Assembly: GCA_038049695.1 (NCBI GenBank)
Contig: CP142459.1
Location: 68,192,001-68,256,000, forward strand
Reading direction: 5' to 3'
From: Cinnamomum chago
Taxonomy: Eukaryota > Streptophyta > Magnoliopsida > Laurales > Lauraceae
Length of the DNA: 64,000 nt
Shown: piece after piece, positions 20,601 through 33,368 of the stretch
How the letters are laid out: every line of letters begins with the position of its first letter
Numbering within the stretch: the stretch's first letter is position 1
The notes under the pieces: generated by a model
Databases searched by the model: none
Seen by the model: the letters and a program-made list of their open reading frames with translations, nothing else
Told to the model about the DNA's origin: nothing
Program-made: the position numbers and the translations under genes

Positions 20601-23600
20601 GGTTTTTAGAGTGAGTGATGGATTGGATTGATAGATAACGATGGGACCGTTGAATTGGTCATGTTTTAGATTGAGCCAAGGGCAACTTTGGCACATCAAA
20701 TTGGAGAGTTCCAGACTTCCAGTCCAACTTGATTATTGGTATTGGTCAATGAAGTTTCGAAATTAAAAAGCTTTAGTTGGGTGGAGTGCCTGTTAAGTAC
20801 ATGGTACGGCCAGTGTACCTATCACCTTTAGATTGAAATTGGATTGTTGATAAGGCTTTGAAAAAGGTCCACTGAAATTGTAAAGCAAGTGCTGGCTGTG
20901 ACTCATCCATGGTAGGGCCCAAATTAAACTTTAAAGATCTTGATCAAATCCAATCTGGCGTCATTAGGGCCCCTCAACTGTGCAAAGTGGCTTTAAGCAT
21001 CCGTAGCTTCCACACCAACTTTACTTTGCCAAAAGTGTTGGATAATATTATCTTATATTTTGCTTGGTTATATTTTCAAACATGTATGGTTACTGTTCTT
21101 GGATCTAAGAGAAGTCCATTGCACCACCCAAGTGTATGGATGTATCCCAAAGTTCTGCTCAAATAAGAGTTTGGCCAGCAGCAAGATTGTTTGACTGATA
21201 AAAAAAAAAGTGATTATGCATATGTTTGTATGAATTACATTTTTCATCAAATGATCAATTTTATTGTGACACAAACTCCTATTGAGATACAATGTGGATG
21301 TATCCTATAAATTCAAAGATTATTTATTTTGAGTAGTTTAAATTTTTAATTAGTGGGTCCTACCCTAAAGTTTCACTCTTTTTAATTCGGGATTTTTCCA
21401 AACAAGACGAGCAGGACTCCCATCACAGACCAGGCATTATGAGTTAATCAGTGAGCATAAAACACAGAAGATGATAAAAAGGAGACAGGCAAAATGCAGA
21501 AAACTGAAAATCCCTGAAGAGTCTCAATAAAATTGTTGGCTATTAAATTGCCTTACCAAATTACTGTGTGAGTGCTCAAATATGGGTTGAGCGTGCGAGA
21601 ATGAAAAGAGGATAGTTTGGCTGGTGTGAGTGTGACATGTACCAATACTGTCCTTCAAAAGGTATGACTGAGAGAAATCTCTAATCATCCCTATGGAAGC
21701 TAAATATTTTTGTTATTACTGGGGCACATGGTATAAAAATGGCATGTAAATCTCATATTATGCTTATCTTCGTGTTTGTTTTGGCTCATGATATAAAAAT
21801 GACGTGTAAATAAGGCCTTTTTACGCATAAGAATTTTAAAAGACCCAAGTGTTGGTTAACTTGATTACACACACATCCTTCACAGAGATGAAACTGTTAG
21901 ATGCTACTGTGTATCGTATATTTCTTACATTGTATGTTAGTTCTACAACATACATTAGATTTGACTTCGTTGCGAATGGACAATCTGATTTGAACCACTC
22001 AAATGGTGAGTTACCCCAACTTGGGTGGAAGCAGGGTTCTTAAGCGTTCATGGCTTTTATCAAGGTTCCATTTGAATCTCTAAAAATAAAGTGCAGGTAA
22101 CTTGATTTATGCATGAATGAAAGCTCAAGATTAGCCAAGGGGCTGGGACCCGTGAGAGACCCAACAATGGCGAAAGAAGCCTACTCTTGACAAACAGAAA
22201 CCCCAACCATGGCAAGAGAAGCCTGCTTTTGACAAATAGAAACCCCAACCATGGCGAGAGAAATCCTGCTCCTGCAGAAGAGCCTAAGAATCTGAATACT
22301 TAGGTGAAAGACAACGTACACAACCAAAGGCAGCCCCTTACTTACAGATCTGTTAAGTAGCATATATAGCTTGAAATTGTCATATATTGGGCTGAAATTA
22401 GCCCTCACTGTTTGAGAGAAGAACATTCTTTTTCTGACATTTGTTGCTTAATGCCTGTCTGGTTGCATTAGTTTACATAGGAATTGTATACATAGGAGTT
22501 AATGTTCAAATGAGATCTACATGAGTGTTTTTAAAGATGTGAGGGATTAAGGAAATGAGCTGTGGAGGGAAGGAAATAAGGCGGAATGTAGTTAGGACCT
22601 TGACTTTCCTAACTATTGAATTACTAGGGTGATAATATGGTATTCATTTCCAATCAAACCTAGATTCAATTTCCATTAAAGGAGATATTATTTGATGATA
22701 ATTTTTATATATTCGCCTTTGGTCTTTTTTTTTTATAACTACTTATGACATGAATTCTCATGTATTCAATTTTTATATAATATATGCAAACAAACAGACC
22801 CTAAGTAGCATTTAGGACTTGAGATTATCATATATTAGGCTGATATTAGCTCTTTTTGTTCGAGATAAGACCATTCTTTTTATGAAGATGTGTTTTTTCT
22901 GTTTTTCGCTGACGAGCCTTTTTCTAATGTTTGTTACTCGAGGCATTTCTATCAAGGTCTCAAGTTGCATTACAGAAAAATCTAGAAAGATGATCTTTAT
23001 ATGGCAAGCAGACCCAGCCGCCCATGAAATTAGGAATACCTTCAGCTTGAGAAGAGAATATTTATTTCCAAGGTGATGGGATGGGCAGAAGCCAAGAACA
23101 AAAATGCTGTTGACTAAGTCTCCCTTTCGGTTGTGCGTTTCTCAGTTGGGACTGATTCTCATGAACCGCACAAGTACCCTAACATGTCCCTTTCACTTGC
23201 TTTCTTTATCTCCATTTTCCACTCCAATCTTTCTATTCCTCACCTATTGGTGGGTCGGCTCTCTCCCCCCCTCTCTCTCTCTCTCACTTGCTTTCTTTAT
23301 CTCCATTTTCCACTCCAATCTTTCTATTCCTCACCTATTGGTGGGTCGGTTCTGCCTCTCTCTCTCTCTCTCTCTCTCAGTCACTCAACAAATATTTAGA
23401 GAAAGAAGTGACCACTTTAAAGTCTTAAAAACCATGCCTACAACATGATGGTTGATAGGAAAACTAATGAGATCTAGCAGAAATCCTAACCATTTGACAA
23501 CTTCGAATACGACCAAAATCTGACCTACATAGCATGGTCCTGACCACCCAGAGCTCTAACAAGTGGTCCTTAGTCCTTGCACCTTCCAACAAAACTACAA

Positions 23601-24271
23601 CAATGCCATTTTGAGGGCCAGATCTTTGTGAACCAAAAATACTGTGTTGCATGTGACAACTGCCTAGATATTTGCCTGTAACAAATTTTAGGTAGAGGGA
23701 GTTGGAGGCAATTAGATTAGAGATAAATTGATTTTGGGTAACCAAAGTTCGGTGGATCTAAATAAGGCTTGTAATATTCTAAAATGTCCCATTAGAGTTA
23801 GGACTTTGATCTCTGCTGCAGGATGTTCCACCACTTTGGTGAATTCCAACTAGTGGGGTAGGGAGAATAGGAGCCCCTCATCATGGATCATGGTCTATAA
23901 AAAATAAAAACCATCCGAGAATTGTAGCATGAGTTTGGGGCATCAAAGTTCAATGATGTATGTGTTTTTTCCTCTTCATTTAATCTATTGGTGGTTACAT
24001 TTAAGATGAATATCAAATTGGGTGTTATGGTTTTGAGGATAGACTGAAGGTAAATTAGTGATTGTAAAAGGGTTGGATTGATCAAATTTAAAATACAAGT
24101 ATGTATCATATGGGATGTCCCTAGTAGAATTATTTTTCTTTTTGAGTCATGTTGAAGAAAATGTTGAGAGCATGATTAGGATTATTCTAATCATTTTTAT
24201 TGCACATGGCACCACATATGGCCAAAGTGAACATTTTTAAGACCCTTCTATGCTGATGTGTGGGAGTGTCA
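17691..24271. other. Long intergenic region, no gene recognised
   Basis: Open frames here are short and have no recognisable domains. Small tandem duplications are visible. ACTTATTACCAAACA recurs at 19704 and 19778 (about 75-bp period). AGAAACCCCAACCATGGC recurs near 22187 and 22233 (about 46-bp period). A T-run lies at 18666-18680. No host gene is apparent. Confidence 0.5.
23194..23380 (+). repeat. 91-bp tandem duplication with CT microsatellites
   Basis: The segment starting CACTTGCTTTCTTTATCTCC at 23194 recurs at 23285, each copy followed by GGTGGGTCGG and then a CT run (23267-23284 and 23356-23378). Open frames through it merely translate the repeat. Confidence 0.88.
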
Positions 24272-24816
24272 TAGGGTTGCCATTCATGTCTTGTTAACGT
24301 ATTCGGATTACGGATTAACGAATTCGTATTAAAATCACCACAATTCATACATGACCCGTTAATTTAACGGATCAAAAAATCCAATCCGAACACGACCCAT
24401 TAATTTAATGGGTTACACGATCTAACATGTTAAACCGTTAAGTAATTAAGTCATTTTCAAAATTAAAAGAAAATTCATACAAAAATATTTAAGGAAAAAA
24501 ATATATAAGCTACACGAAACTGTAAGTGATCGAAGATCTCGAGTGGATCCCACCTAAAATCCTACTATAAAACAATAAATTTTTTCTTTATGAATATAAA
24601 TTAATTCTAGTTACACTTAGGGACTAAAAAAGAATTTAACGAGTTAAGCAGGTTGTTAACGGGTTACAGATTTAATTCGTATACGACCCGTTAACTTAAT
24701 ATGTTAGCGGGTTTGACCCGTTAATGATCCGAATCCATTAAGAACCCACTCGAATCCATTAATTTCATATGGATTCGTGTAGTATTAATGGGTCGTGTGG
24801 CATTTTCATAGCCCTA
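24272..24816. mobile_element. Probable hAT-type MITE, 545 bp
   Basis: The left end reads TAGGGTTGCCATTCATG; the right end, inverted, reads TAGGGCTATGAAAATGCC, giving imperfect terminal inverted repeats. Inside are many GACCCGTTAA / TTAACGGGT motifs in both orientations, a composition seen in several plant hAT MITE families. The 8-bp flanks (GAGTGTCA and GAGGGGCC) match at only five positions, so the target duplication is weak. Confidence 0.5.
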
Positions 24817-25351
24817 GAGGGGCCAGCTACGGTGACTTGTGGGTAGATGAGCTCAACCATGAAGATATATGTACATGTGATGGTGCTTAGAAATAGGCGT
24901 GTCCAATTAAACGCACGTCCAGTTTGACTTGATGGCATAGCTAGCTCGTGATTTGGTCCTGACTCAGAAAGCCAAGAAGATTCAACACTGTGACTCGGGG
25001 AATCAAATCGAGGAGTCATGTTAAATCATTTATTAATTTAGACAAGTATGTAAACTAAAAACCTAATACACGATGTTGATATAGAAATAAAATTAAAAGC
25101 TAGGTGATCAAAATGTTGAGCTCCAAATCTCATTATTCGCAAATTGTTAGTTTAAACATACTAGCAACACAGGCCAGCGCTCAGCTCGGGCCCACAAATA
25201 AAATAAAACTTGAATCTGTAAAGTCTGAGTTGATAAGAAAAATTTGAGGCCCAAATCTTTCGTGTGTAGGCTATAATGTGTAGTCTCACCGAACACCTAT
25301 CTATATTATGCATACTTTTGAGCCTCAATGCAAACCAAACGAGGTCTTAAA

Positions 25352-25377
<26 letters not shown>
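25352..25377. repeat. (AT)n microsatellite
   Basis: An uninterrupted run of about 13 AT units in intergenic DNA. Confidence 0.9.
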
Positions 25378-25386
<9 letters not shown>

Positions 25387-25672
25387 GTTCAAACACTCTA
25401 ATGTTATGAAATTAGAGGGGCCACTTAAGAATCAATCTAAGTAATTAAACAATACGTGGCATCTGATTAATATATTTTAAGTCTAGGTTTTCAAAAAGTA
25501 AGCTATACTGAATACTTCATCTAGACAATAGCAAAATTAAGAAAGTAATTAATTGTTAGGCTCTTTTTTTTATTATTTCTATACCTTTTTTAAGTGATCT
25601 TTATTTAAATGACTTGCATAAATATTTATCTTATTTCTTATTATACTTTTGCGTAGATAGGGAAGTTATAAT

Positions 25673-25862
25673 TTGCAAGATTTCCTCCACTCTAAGAGGA
25701 GGAAAACTTGCAAGCTTGGTTACCACCTATAAAGATATGTAGTATTTGCAACTTTTCCTTCTCTTCGAGAGGAGGAAAACTTGCAAGCTGCCTTTGCATT
25801 CTATCTATAGAATGTGTAGCATTTGCAACTTTTCCTCTCCTCTCAGAGGAGGAAAACTTGCA
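25673..25862. repeat. Array of three hairpins (tandem palindromes)
   Basis: Three units (25673-25714, 25746-25787, 25823-25862), spaced 73 and 77 bp, each form an imperfect palindrome. The left arm is like TTGCAACTTTTCCTC and the right arm is AGAGGAGGAAAACTTGCAA, with a loop of only a few bases. The right arms are identical, while the left arms vary. Identity unknown; see findings. Confidence 0.75.
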
Positions 25863-28250
25863 TATAGGGATCCAGTTGGAGGAAGCCATGTCATATGAAA
25901 ATCAAAATTTCAGACACCTTTCCAAGACTCTTTGGAAGTTAATAATTTTCTTTTATTTCCACTGTTGCCCTTTTCAACAACATTTTCATCTTTGCCCCTT
26001 GCAAAATCGTCTCACCATTATATTCTTCTCCTAAAACATCTCTCCCACAAAATTAAATCAATGGACCCAATTTCTGCTAATGGAAACCATTAAAAGTAAA
26101 AGTAAAGTCTTCCTTTCGTGGCTCTAGCACCTTGAATTGAAGTGGGACTCAAACTCAAAATGATTATGTATGGATGTGATTAAAATTTAATAATAAAAAT
26201 TAATAAAAGATACAACAAAAGAAAAGCAATATTCATCTATCGCCTAAGAAATGCAAGGCCCAAGGCAAATCATCTGCAAGTTGCAATTTTGATTGGCGGC
26301 AAGAATGCCTTATTAAAAAATAGTCCATGTCATTTAAGACTTGACTCGTGAGAAATTCATGATGATGCCTAATTGAGCCACTTATGAAAGTTTGAACATC
26401 CCAAAATAGTTTAATTCTTCACAAGATTTTATTTAAATAGGATTTTGGCCCACTTGATCACTTTCACAAGACCTTAATAAAATACTATAACTTATACAAG
26501 ACCCAATTTCATAAAATACTTGCACAAGGTTTAAGAAGTGGGCTTGCTCCCCTTTGAGTCCCACCCTAGACTTACATGAAGCATGTTTGTTTCAGGGCCA
26601 TGTGAAGCAAACCCAAGGAAATAGTCTTGTTGGGTAAAATTACCACGGGGATACCCATGTCATCAGAAAAAAAAAATCCGGTTCCATCTCAGTCAATACC
26701 AGTATATGATGCAATTCAATTTCTTGTTTTGCATTTTAGTTTTTTCAAATTTAATCAAATCTATAAATGATCAATTTGAAGGTTGGGCCCACTATTATAT
26801 TTTTGTAGGACAATGTTCTCCAACTAACAAACTACATATTGCTAAAATGCAGTCTCGCCCATGAAGCCGGCTTAAATATCTGTCTATCAATTGGAGAGGG
26901 CGGTCAAATTTTTTTTTTTTTTTTTTTAAAAAATACAATCCAACTTTGAGTGAATGATTAAAAAGCGTAAAAATTGAGCTTAATGCCAAATCATGGTATG
27001 AGAAGAGGCTCCAAGGGTCTGAACTAATTAAAGGTGGGTTCCAAGTGGTTCCCATATTGTAGGACAGTAGGAGACCATTATCCATTATGTGGGAAAGAAG
27101 TAGAGGTATGAGATGTTTTTGCAATTTTTTTTTTTTTTTTTTTGGATAGGGATCGAGCTCAAGAGACTTTGTGAGGAATTCTTTAGTTCAAAAGTCCAAT
27201 GATGGAAATGAGAGAAAACTGTTCACTTCCGATGAGTCTTTGAAAGTTGTGACTCCCATTTTGTTTGAATTTAAAGGATAAATCATTATTTGCATTACCC
27301 TTATAAGGCTCTTAGTCCTAAGTTTCAAAGGCCCTGTAATTTTATTTCCTTGTAAGGTTGACAGATGATGATGGTGTTAAAAATTACGGAAAAGGATATT
27401 TTCTTCTAGCTCTGGCCTGAGCTTGCATTTGAGGGTAGGTAAGGGACTAGCTAGTGCAGGCTCTTTGAGGGCTTTGGCTTGGCCTAGGACCAACCCCCAT
27501 ATGCGAGGGTAGGGTAAGGCCGGTAGACCTCGGCTCGGCTCGGACCTGACCCTTTGACAGACCAAATTGGATCATTAGTCTATAAATGTCCCTAAATCTA
27601 TCACCAAACGGTCTATATTCGTCACCCTCAAACATACAACAAAACCAACACTATCCAAACATCATACAGACTGCAGCCCACATATACAAGCCACAATCAA
27701 CCGTGTAATCTCATAATTCAAGTCTAGGGTGAGTCTTAAGCAACAGTCATAAATCAGCCACAAACTTGGTCCTAAACATAAACCTAACAATGCTGTTGTT
27801 CAGTACCCAAAACATCACTTGCAACATTCCCGTTCAACCAATAACAAACTTCCAACTACAAATCTAGTAATATTCTTACTCACAACAGCATTAAAAGGAG
27901 GACAAGAAATGTGAAATTCAAGCAACAAAGAATAACAGAAACATATAGAACAATCAAATGAAAATTTAACTAAAAAGATCTATATTTAGTAAGGAGTAAG
28001 CAAGTTTCTACAAACATCTGGATATTATAACATAATAAGTCAATAGTTTAAGGGCTTCCAATTGTTAAAAGTAAAGTCATTTCACATCCCACCACAAAAC
28101 ATATTTAGTTTAATACAGTCATCATGTCCTATACTTCAAAAGTCTTTTAAAATCCCACCACAAAACAAATTTAGTTTAATACAGTCATCCACCATATCCT
28201 ATACTTCCACTCATGTTCATAAATGAAAAAGATGCTTCTCCTTTCCAAGA
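25863..28250. other. Intergenic DNA, no gene recognised
   Basis: It contains T/A homopolymer runs (26911-26928, 27127-27142) and a 66-bp tandem duplication at 28086-28213 carrying ATCCCACCACAAAAC twice. A GC-richer patch at 27410-27560 contains repeated CGGCTCGG. No protein features are seen. Confidence 0.5.
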
Positions 28251-28610
28251 TCAAGGACGGTGAGTAGATGACCCTAGATGAAAATTCATCTCCAGCCATT
28301 GAATCTTCATTTCATCATTGAAACTCAGAAACATTAGCGCCCTTCTATCATCACGAGAAAGAAAGTCAATAACATGCAATTTCATATTAGCTGGTATAAA
28401 ATGATGCGAAGTCACAACTTCTATTATCTGTGGAATTAAGTTATAAAATGGAGTCTTTATGCTCTCTGCAAGCGCATGGACAGCCTTTGCAATATCTTCC
28501 AATGCATCTTTCGCTACATCACTTGCGGTCGACTTACTCTTTTTACTTGTTCTACATTTCTTTCTAGGTTGCTCCACTTCTAGAGTTGAGGAAGAACTAA
28601 TATCTTCCAT
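28251..28610 (-). pseudogene. C-terminal fragment of a Myb/SANT-like transposon protein (PIF/Harbinger type), tentative
   Basis: 119 codons: a basic, Ser/Lys-rich start (PRKKCRTSKKSKST), an amphipathic helix (DALEDIAKAVHALAESIKTP), then a C-terminal block with FLSRDDRRALMFLSFNDEM and WLEMNF. This layout resembles the C-terminal part of plant Myb/SANT-like domain proteins encoded by PIF/Harbinger elements, which end with a short helical module of the form 'F---D---R-LF--L----R--WL'. The Myb-like DNA-binding part is absent and no transposase is visible nearby. It could instead be the last exon of a host gene. No TIR or 3-bp TTA/TAA target duplication was found. Confidence 0.35.
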
Positions 28611-31600
28611 CGAGTGCTAATTCTAGAGATAAAAAAATATTGTCAGCCTCTTTGATTGAAGCAAATAAGTTCACACCAATATTCGCAGACGTTCTTTCCT
28701 CTCCTACAACAGATTTAAATGCGAAAATAAATCTTATTTCTCACAGAATGACCCTTATATGTACATTGATGCTAATTCTTACCTTGCTAAAGATAAGGCA
28801 GCAGTCAATAAATATGTCATTTTCATATATCTCCTGAAAATTATTGTAGCTACTAGAGTTGCCAATGTTAGATGAGCATAAAATTGTATTCACTGTGAAT
28901 TCAAGGAAGTGAGATGGGTTTGAAGGGATAGAATTGAACACAGGTGAGCCACCTATTCAAAAACAAGAAAATGGGCACTTGAAAAAACAACATTTTGGAG
29001 AATTTGTGGCCGCTAAAGGGGGAATAACTAAACACTCAACCAAATTATATTGTAAAGAAGCCTTAAATCTGTGTATATAAAACAAGAAATTACTAAAAAC
29101 TGATCATGAGCACAGGTATATAACAATGTCATTTACAAATTTTTAGCATTTTTCCTTCGAAGGTTTTTTTTTTTTTTTTATAGTGTTTTTCCTGAACTTT
29201 GCAGTGTGAGATTGAACACAAGACAATTAGCTTCCAGCAACCACACAAACAGTAATGGGCAGGTAATAACAGCTGAGAGGAAGATGCAAGAGAAGTAAGC
29301 ACAGAATGTGAACTACAGAAATCCTATATTTCAAAGACACAGTAAAAAATATTTGATCAGTAGTTACACTGTTTAAACCCCATCTGACCATCCCGTCTCT
29401 CTCTTTCTTTATGAATGCATCAGACTTGAGTAGAACACAGATTTGTGAGAGAAAGACCAATGATTCCTATCCAAATTCATAGAATTTTCTAATACTGCTC
29501 AGCAAAAACATGCAAGTTTGAGAAGTCAAATTCATCCGAACATCTCATAGACAGTACAAGAATTAGGTGATCATCAACTATTGGCTATGCATATTATTTT
29601 TAGGCTTTGATGCAGATAATAGTATGAAATGATGCACTCCAGTGGACAGTCCATGGCCCTAACAAGAAGGAACCGAGGAGGCAACATAATCTATTTAGTG
29701 ATAAGTGATAATGACACACCTTGTTAGTGCCTTCCTATGGGAAACCATACACACCCCTATGTTGCTTCTGTTATGATAACAGAGAGCCATAAATACATAG
29801 GTTCTTTTAGTACAACTGTACAAGACTAAGACTAAAGAGTCAATTTCATACAACGTTCCATGCATCTCTAACTGATGTGCTCAAGTCTATTATTCATGAA
29901 GTAGTCGACACTTTGTTGAAAGAGAAAAAAAAAAGGACTTAATTAAAGGAGAAGAAAAGAATTCCCCATACTTAAATGCATTTTGACTCATCATTGCTAA
30001 AATCTCATTAAAATTTCCAAGCCATGGAAATTTAAGCAGTAAAAGTGATTTTCAAAAAATAAATCTCCCAAAGAGTAATTGGCAATATCCAAAACTTGTA
30101 TCTTGCTTTCACTTTGAACAAATGACATATGTTGGTTCCAAAAGCTAAAAATCAATTGCAGGTCAAGATTCGTTGACTAGAATTAGAAGACCCAATTTGT
30201 TCACAAAGTTAAAAAAAATCATAAATAAGAACACTTGGAAAAACTAAATAGATTCTGTTTTGTCCTAAATCAAACTGCAACTACCCAACTACCCATTTCA
30301 GTCAATACTCATTAGTGTAAGATATTGAGTCTAGAAAGGACACTGGATGATTGCTGGGTCTTGGGTTATTCACAAATCACACTTAAATGCCATAGGACTT
30401 ATGAATACATCTCTATTTAGAAAAAATAAAATAAAAAATGAAGCCTAGTGATTGAAGTTCTAGTGAATAAAAAACCAAGGTTCCCATTTGACCCACATCA
30501 AATCCCTGGCATACTAATCAAAGATGAAAGAAAATGTATAGGAATGAGTTGGTGATTTCATGTTGTTACTTGTATCCCATCATCCCTATCCCCTTTATAC
30601 ATCCCATTTGCAAAATAGTTGAAATGCCCACTTCCATTGTTCTTCCCATTGTGAAAAGGAAAGGGGTTAGAGAGGCTGGAACAAGAAAACAGCCATCTTT
30701 TCTTTCCTCCCCCATGTCATCTAAACCCTCATAAGAAAAAGAAGACAAGCAAAGCAAGACACAGAAAAATGAAAAGGGGGTGTAGAGGGAGAACCAAACT
30801 ACCTTCTCTTTTGCTGCCGTGGCCTGAAAATCAAGATTGGAGACGATCTTTGGCCTCTGGAATTCCAGTCATGCGAGAAATCTGAAATCCCCAGTTAGAG
30901 GGCTGGGATTTATGAATGCTTGGTGTTTCTGCATTTCTTTAATAAATGCTGGTGTTTCTGACTGCTGAGAATTTAATAAAGAAGCGGGGAATTCTTGGAA
31001 TTCCCGCGCAGCTGGAATTCCTGAATTATATTTAAAACAAACAGGGAACTCAGAATTCCCTTTACCTGGAATTCGTGTCAATATTTTGCCCATTCAACTG
31101 TCATTTGTTATTCAAATGTTGAAGTATAACAAATTTTCAAGCTCTTAGTGCAATATTTTAGAGCCATGTGGCTTGACATTTGTGATTCAACTGTTGAAAT
31201 ATAACAAATTCTCAAGCTCCTCATGCAATATTTTAGAGCCATGTGCCTACATAGATCTCACAACTGTGATATCTTATATTTATAAGATATCGCACTTCTG
31301 CGGACGATATTTAAACTTTGACAATTTAGGAGCAAATGATAGGGCTGAGTTTAAAATCAAAATCCCTTCATGTTTTTTCCACTTGTAATTGGCTTTTTCT
31401 TAGAAGTAAGTTACCGTTTATAATATTAATAAAGAGGGAAACCCCAATAATACAACAAATAGGACTCAAAATTCCTAGCACCGGTACTAATAAAATCTGT
31501 ATGTTACATCCCCTGCTTGCAGTTTATGCTGCATAATAAGTTATGCACATAACAAATCTATACACTATGATTACTCTTACATCATATAATTTAGCAGTAT

Positions 31601-32500
31601 ATGATTAATATTGTAAGTATAATATAATTTAAGTATTGTACATGTAATTAACTAACGGTTTGCTGATACGTTTCTTTCAACTGGTGCTTTGTCATGTTGT
31701 GGGTCTGATGCCTTGACTTGTAATTTACACATGAAATGTAATTTAGATTTCACATGCCTGTAGCTGGTGCAAGATGTTACATCATTCCATTTTGTGACTG
31801 TAGGGAATCTCAAGATCAATAATTCCATTTCCCTTGCAGACAAACAATGTGCAATTTAGACTAAAGCAAAACTATTCGACATTTCAGTCTTTCCCCTTGT
31901 GCTTATGTTGAGAGAATCTCACTTCATTATACTAACCTTAAAACAGACCATATATAGGAGTACATTAGCATATTTTCTAATCTCTTTCCAACTGCATGAA
32001 ACATCTTTCTTCCAGCTACTAGCCAGGATAGAACCTCTTCTCTCTATTGGTCGAGCCAATAAAGCCAGCTTTCGCTTCCTTGGCACAGTCTCAATCCACT
32101 GTTGATATTCTGAGGGTTACGATCAAAAGTTGGTTCAGTGGCTTTGCTTCCTCTCCTTTCAGTCATCAACACACTCTTTGGCTAAAGAGGCAAATTCTTC
32201 ACCCAAGTTCAATCATTCCTTTCACCTTGGGGCTAGTGCTCTGCTAAAGGTCCCAAAGGAAGATTTTGCTGTACTACTCTAGCATATGCTAATAGAGCAA
32301 TACTATCATCCCTCCGGTGTTTGACAGATTTGCAAGTTTGCCCGGTTCTGTTGTTCACTCCTACCTATCAGACCAGCATCCATTCAAGCGTGCATTCCAA
32401 TCTACAAGCCCATCTTTTCATCTTCTTCAACTAACTTTCAGTCCCCCGTGAAAGTTTGATGGGTTGTTTTTCATCTACAGTGGGTCCCTTTGGCTCAATG
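28611..32500. other. Intergenic DNA, no gene recognised
   Basis: Two near-identical units of about 75 bp at 31100-31248 share GTTGAA-TATAACAAATT and CAATATTTTAGAGCCATGTG. Around 30960-31075, GGAATTCC motifs repeat in both orientations beside AAACAAACAGGGAA, which might be the edge of an old transposon. A 66-codon frame at 32047-32247 has no recognisable domain. The pre-insertion site of the second Tat element lies at 32501. Confidence 0.45.
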
Positions 32501-32505
32501 GTATG
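32501..32505. other. Target site duplication (left) of the second Tat element
   Basis: GTATG precedes the 5' LTR and recurs immediately after the 3' LTR at 45752-45756, proving both outer borders. Confidence 0.9.
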
Positions 32506-33322
32506 TGTGTGGGATGCTTCCCTAAGAGCAGGGTTACACTGATCTCGGTAACTATACCGACTTGGTTGATCTCGATCTCAATTTGTGAACTCGGCAATAG
32601 ACCAAGGTATATCCAGCTCGGCAACAGTACCAGCTAGCACCGAGCTTGAGCTAGTTTCGGTAAAAGTATCAGTTGGGCTCACCTCGGTCTCTGTATAAGG
32701 CACCTCGGCAACAGTGCCAAGATGTGTCCATATCTGGTCTCGATATCACCTTAAGCTCGGCACAACTAACTAAGATGAATACTAGGCCATAATTGTACTC
32801 TCATAAAACTACGGTTACGTTGCAGAACGTACTGACAGATAAGATGTGTGCCGAATATTGATAAGGGGTTGTCATTATCTAACGACCAAATCCACATTAA
32901 TACCAGAGGTCAGCGCATGATTTGATGTGACAGTGCCTCCACTAACCTCCACTAAGGGAATATGGTGTGGGCTGATGGGACAGTGCTTTCACCTACCCCC
33001 ACTAAGGGAGCGCCAGATGAAACTTCCCCATATATATATATATATATATATAAGGGTAAGATCCCAAAGAGGTACGCAACGCAATACAACACAAACTCAT
33101 ATAATCCACATCTTGTCTTTCCTCTCCACTCATCCTTTGTTCAGTGATTGCACTAACTCATGCGTCGGAGAACCTTCGGCTGACTACAGCCAGGGTATCT
33201 GACATTTGCTTCTCCTTCTCCTTTCAGGTTTCAGGCATCCAATCTTCCCCAAAGATCTTCATAAATATCCTAATCCATTTATTATCCATCCTCTTAAGCC
33301 CGTATCATTTTAGGCACTTACA
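32506..33322 (+). repeat. 5' LTR of the second Tat element
   Basis: Begins TGTGTGGGATG and ends GGCACTTACA. It matches 42310-42574 plus 45208-45751. The stretch with CTCGGTAACT and CAACAGTGCCA is a run of imperfect CTCGG-containing units. The TATA-like region at 33030-33053 is expanded to an (AT)n microsatellite. Confidence 0.94.
33030..33053 (+). promoter_or_regulatory. TATA region of the 5' LTR, expanded to (AT)12
   Basis: The run ends ATATAAGGGTAAGATCCC. The 3' LTR has only CTATATATATACAAGGG at the same place, which shows that the microsatellite grew within the presumed core promoter after insertion. Confidence 0.6.
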
Positions 33323-33324
33323 AT

Positions 33325-33342
33325 TGGCGTCGTCTGTGGGAA
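33325..33342 (+). other. tRNA primer-binding site of the second Tat element
   Basis: TTGGCGTCGTCTGTGGGAA begins just after the LTR end CTTACA. It differs from the site of the first Tat element at only three positions. Confidence 0.75.
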
Positions 33343-33368
33343 AGAACTAAACCAAGTTCATAAATATT

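Noticed and set aside
25673-25862. CRISPR-like array
   Set aside because: Nuclear plant context, only three units, palindromic units with near-identical intervening text and no cas genes.
32047-32247. 66-codon plus-strand frame as a host exon
   Set aside because: No recognised domain, and flanking sequence shows no convincing exon structure.
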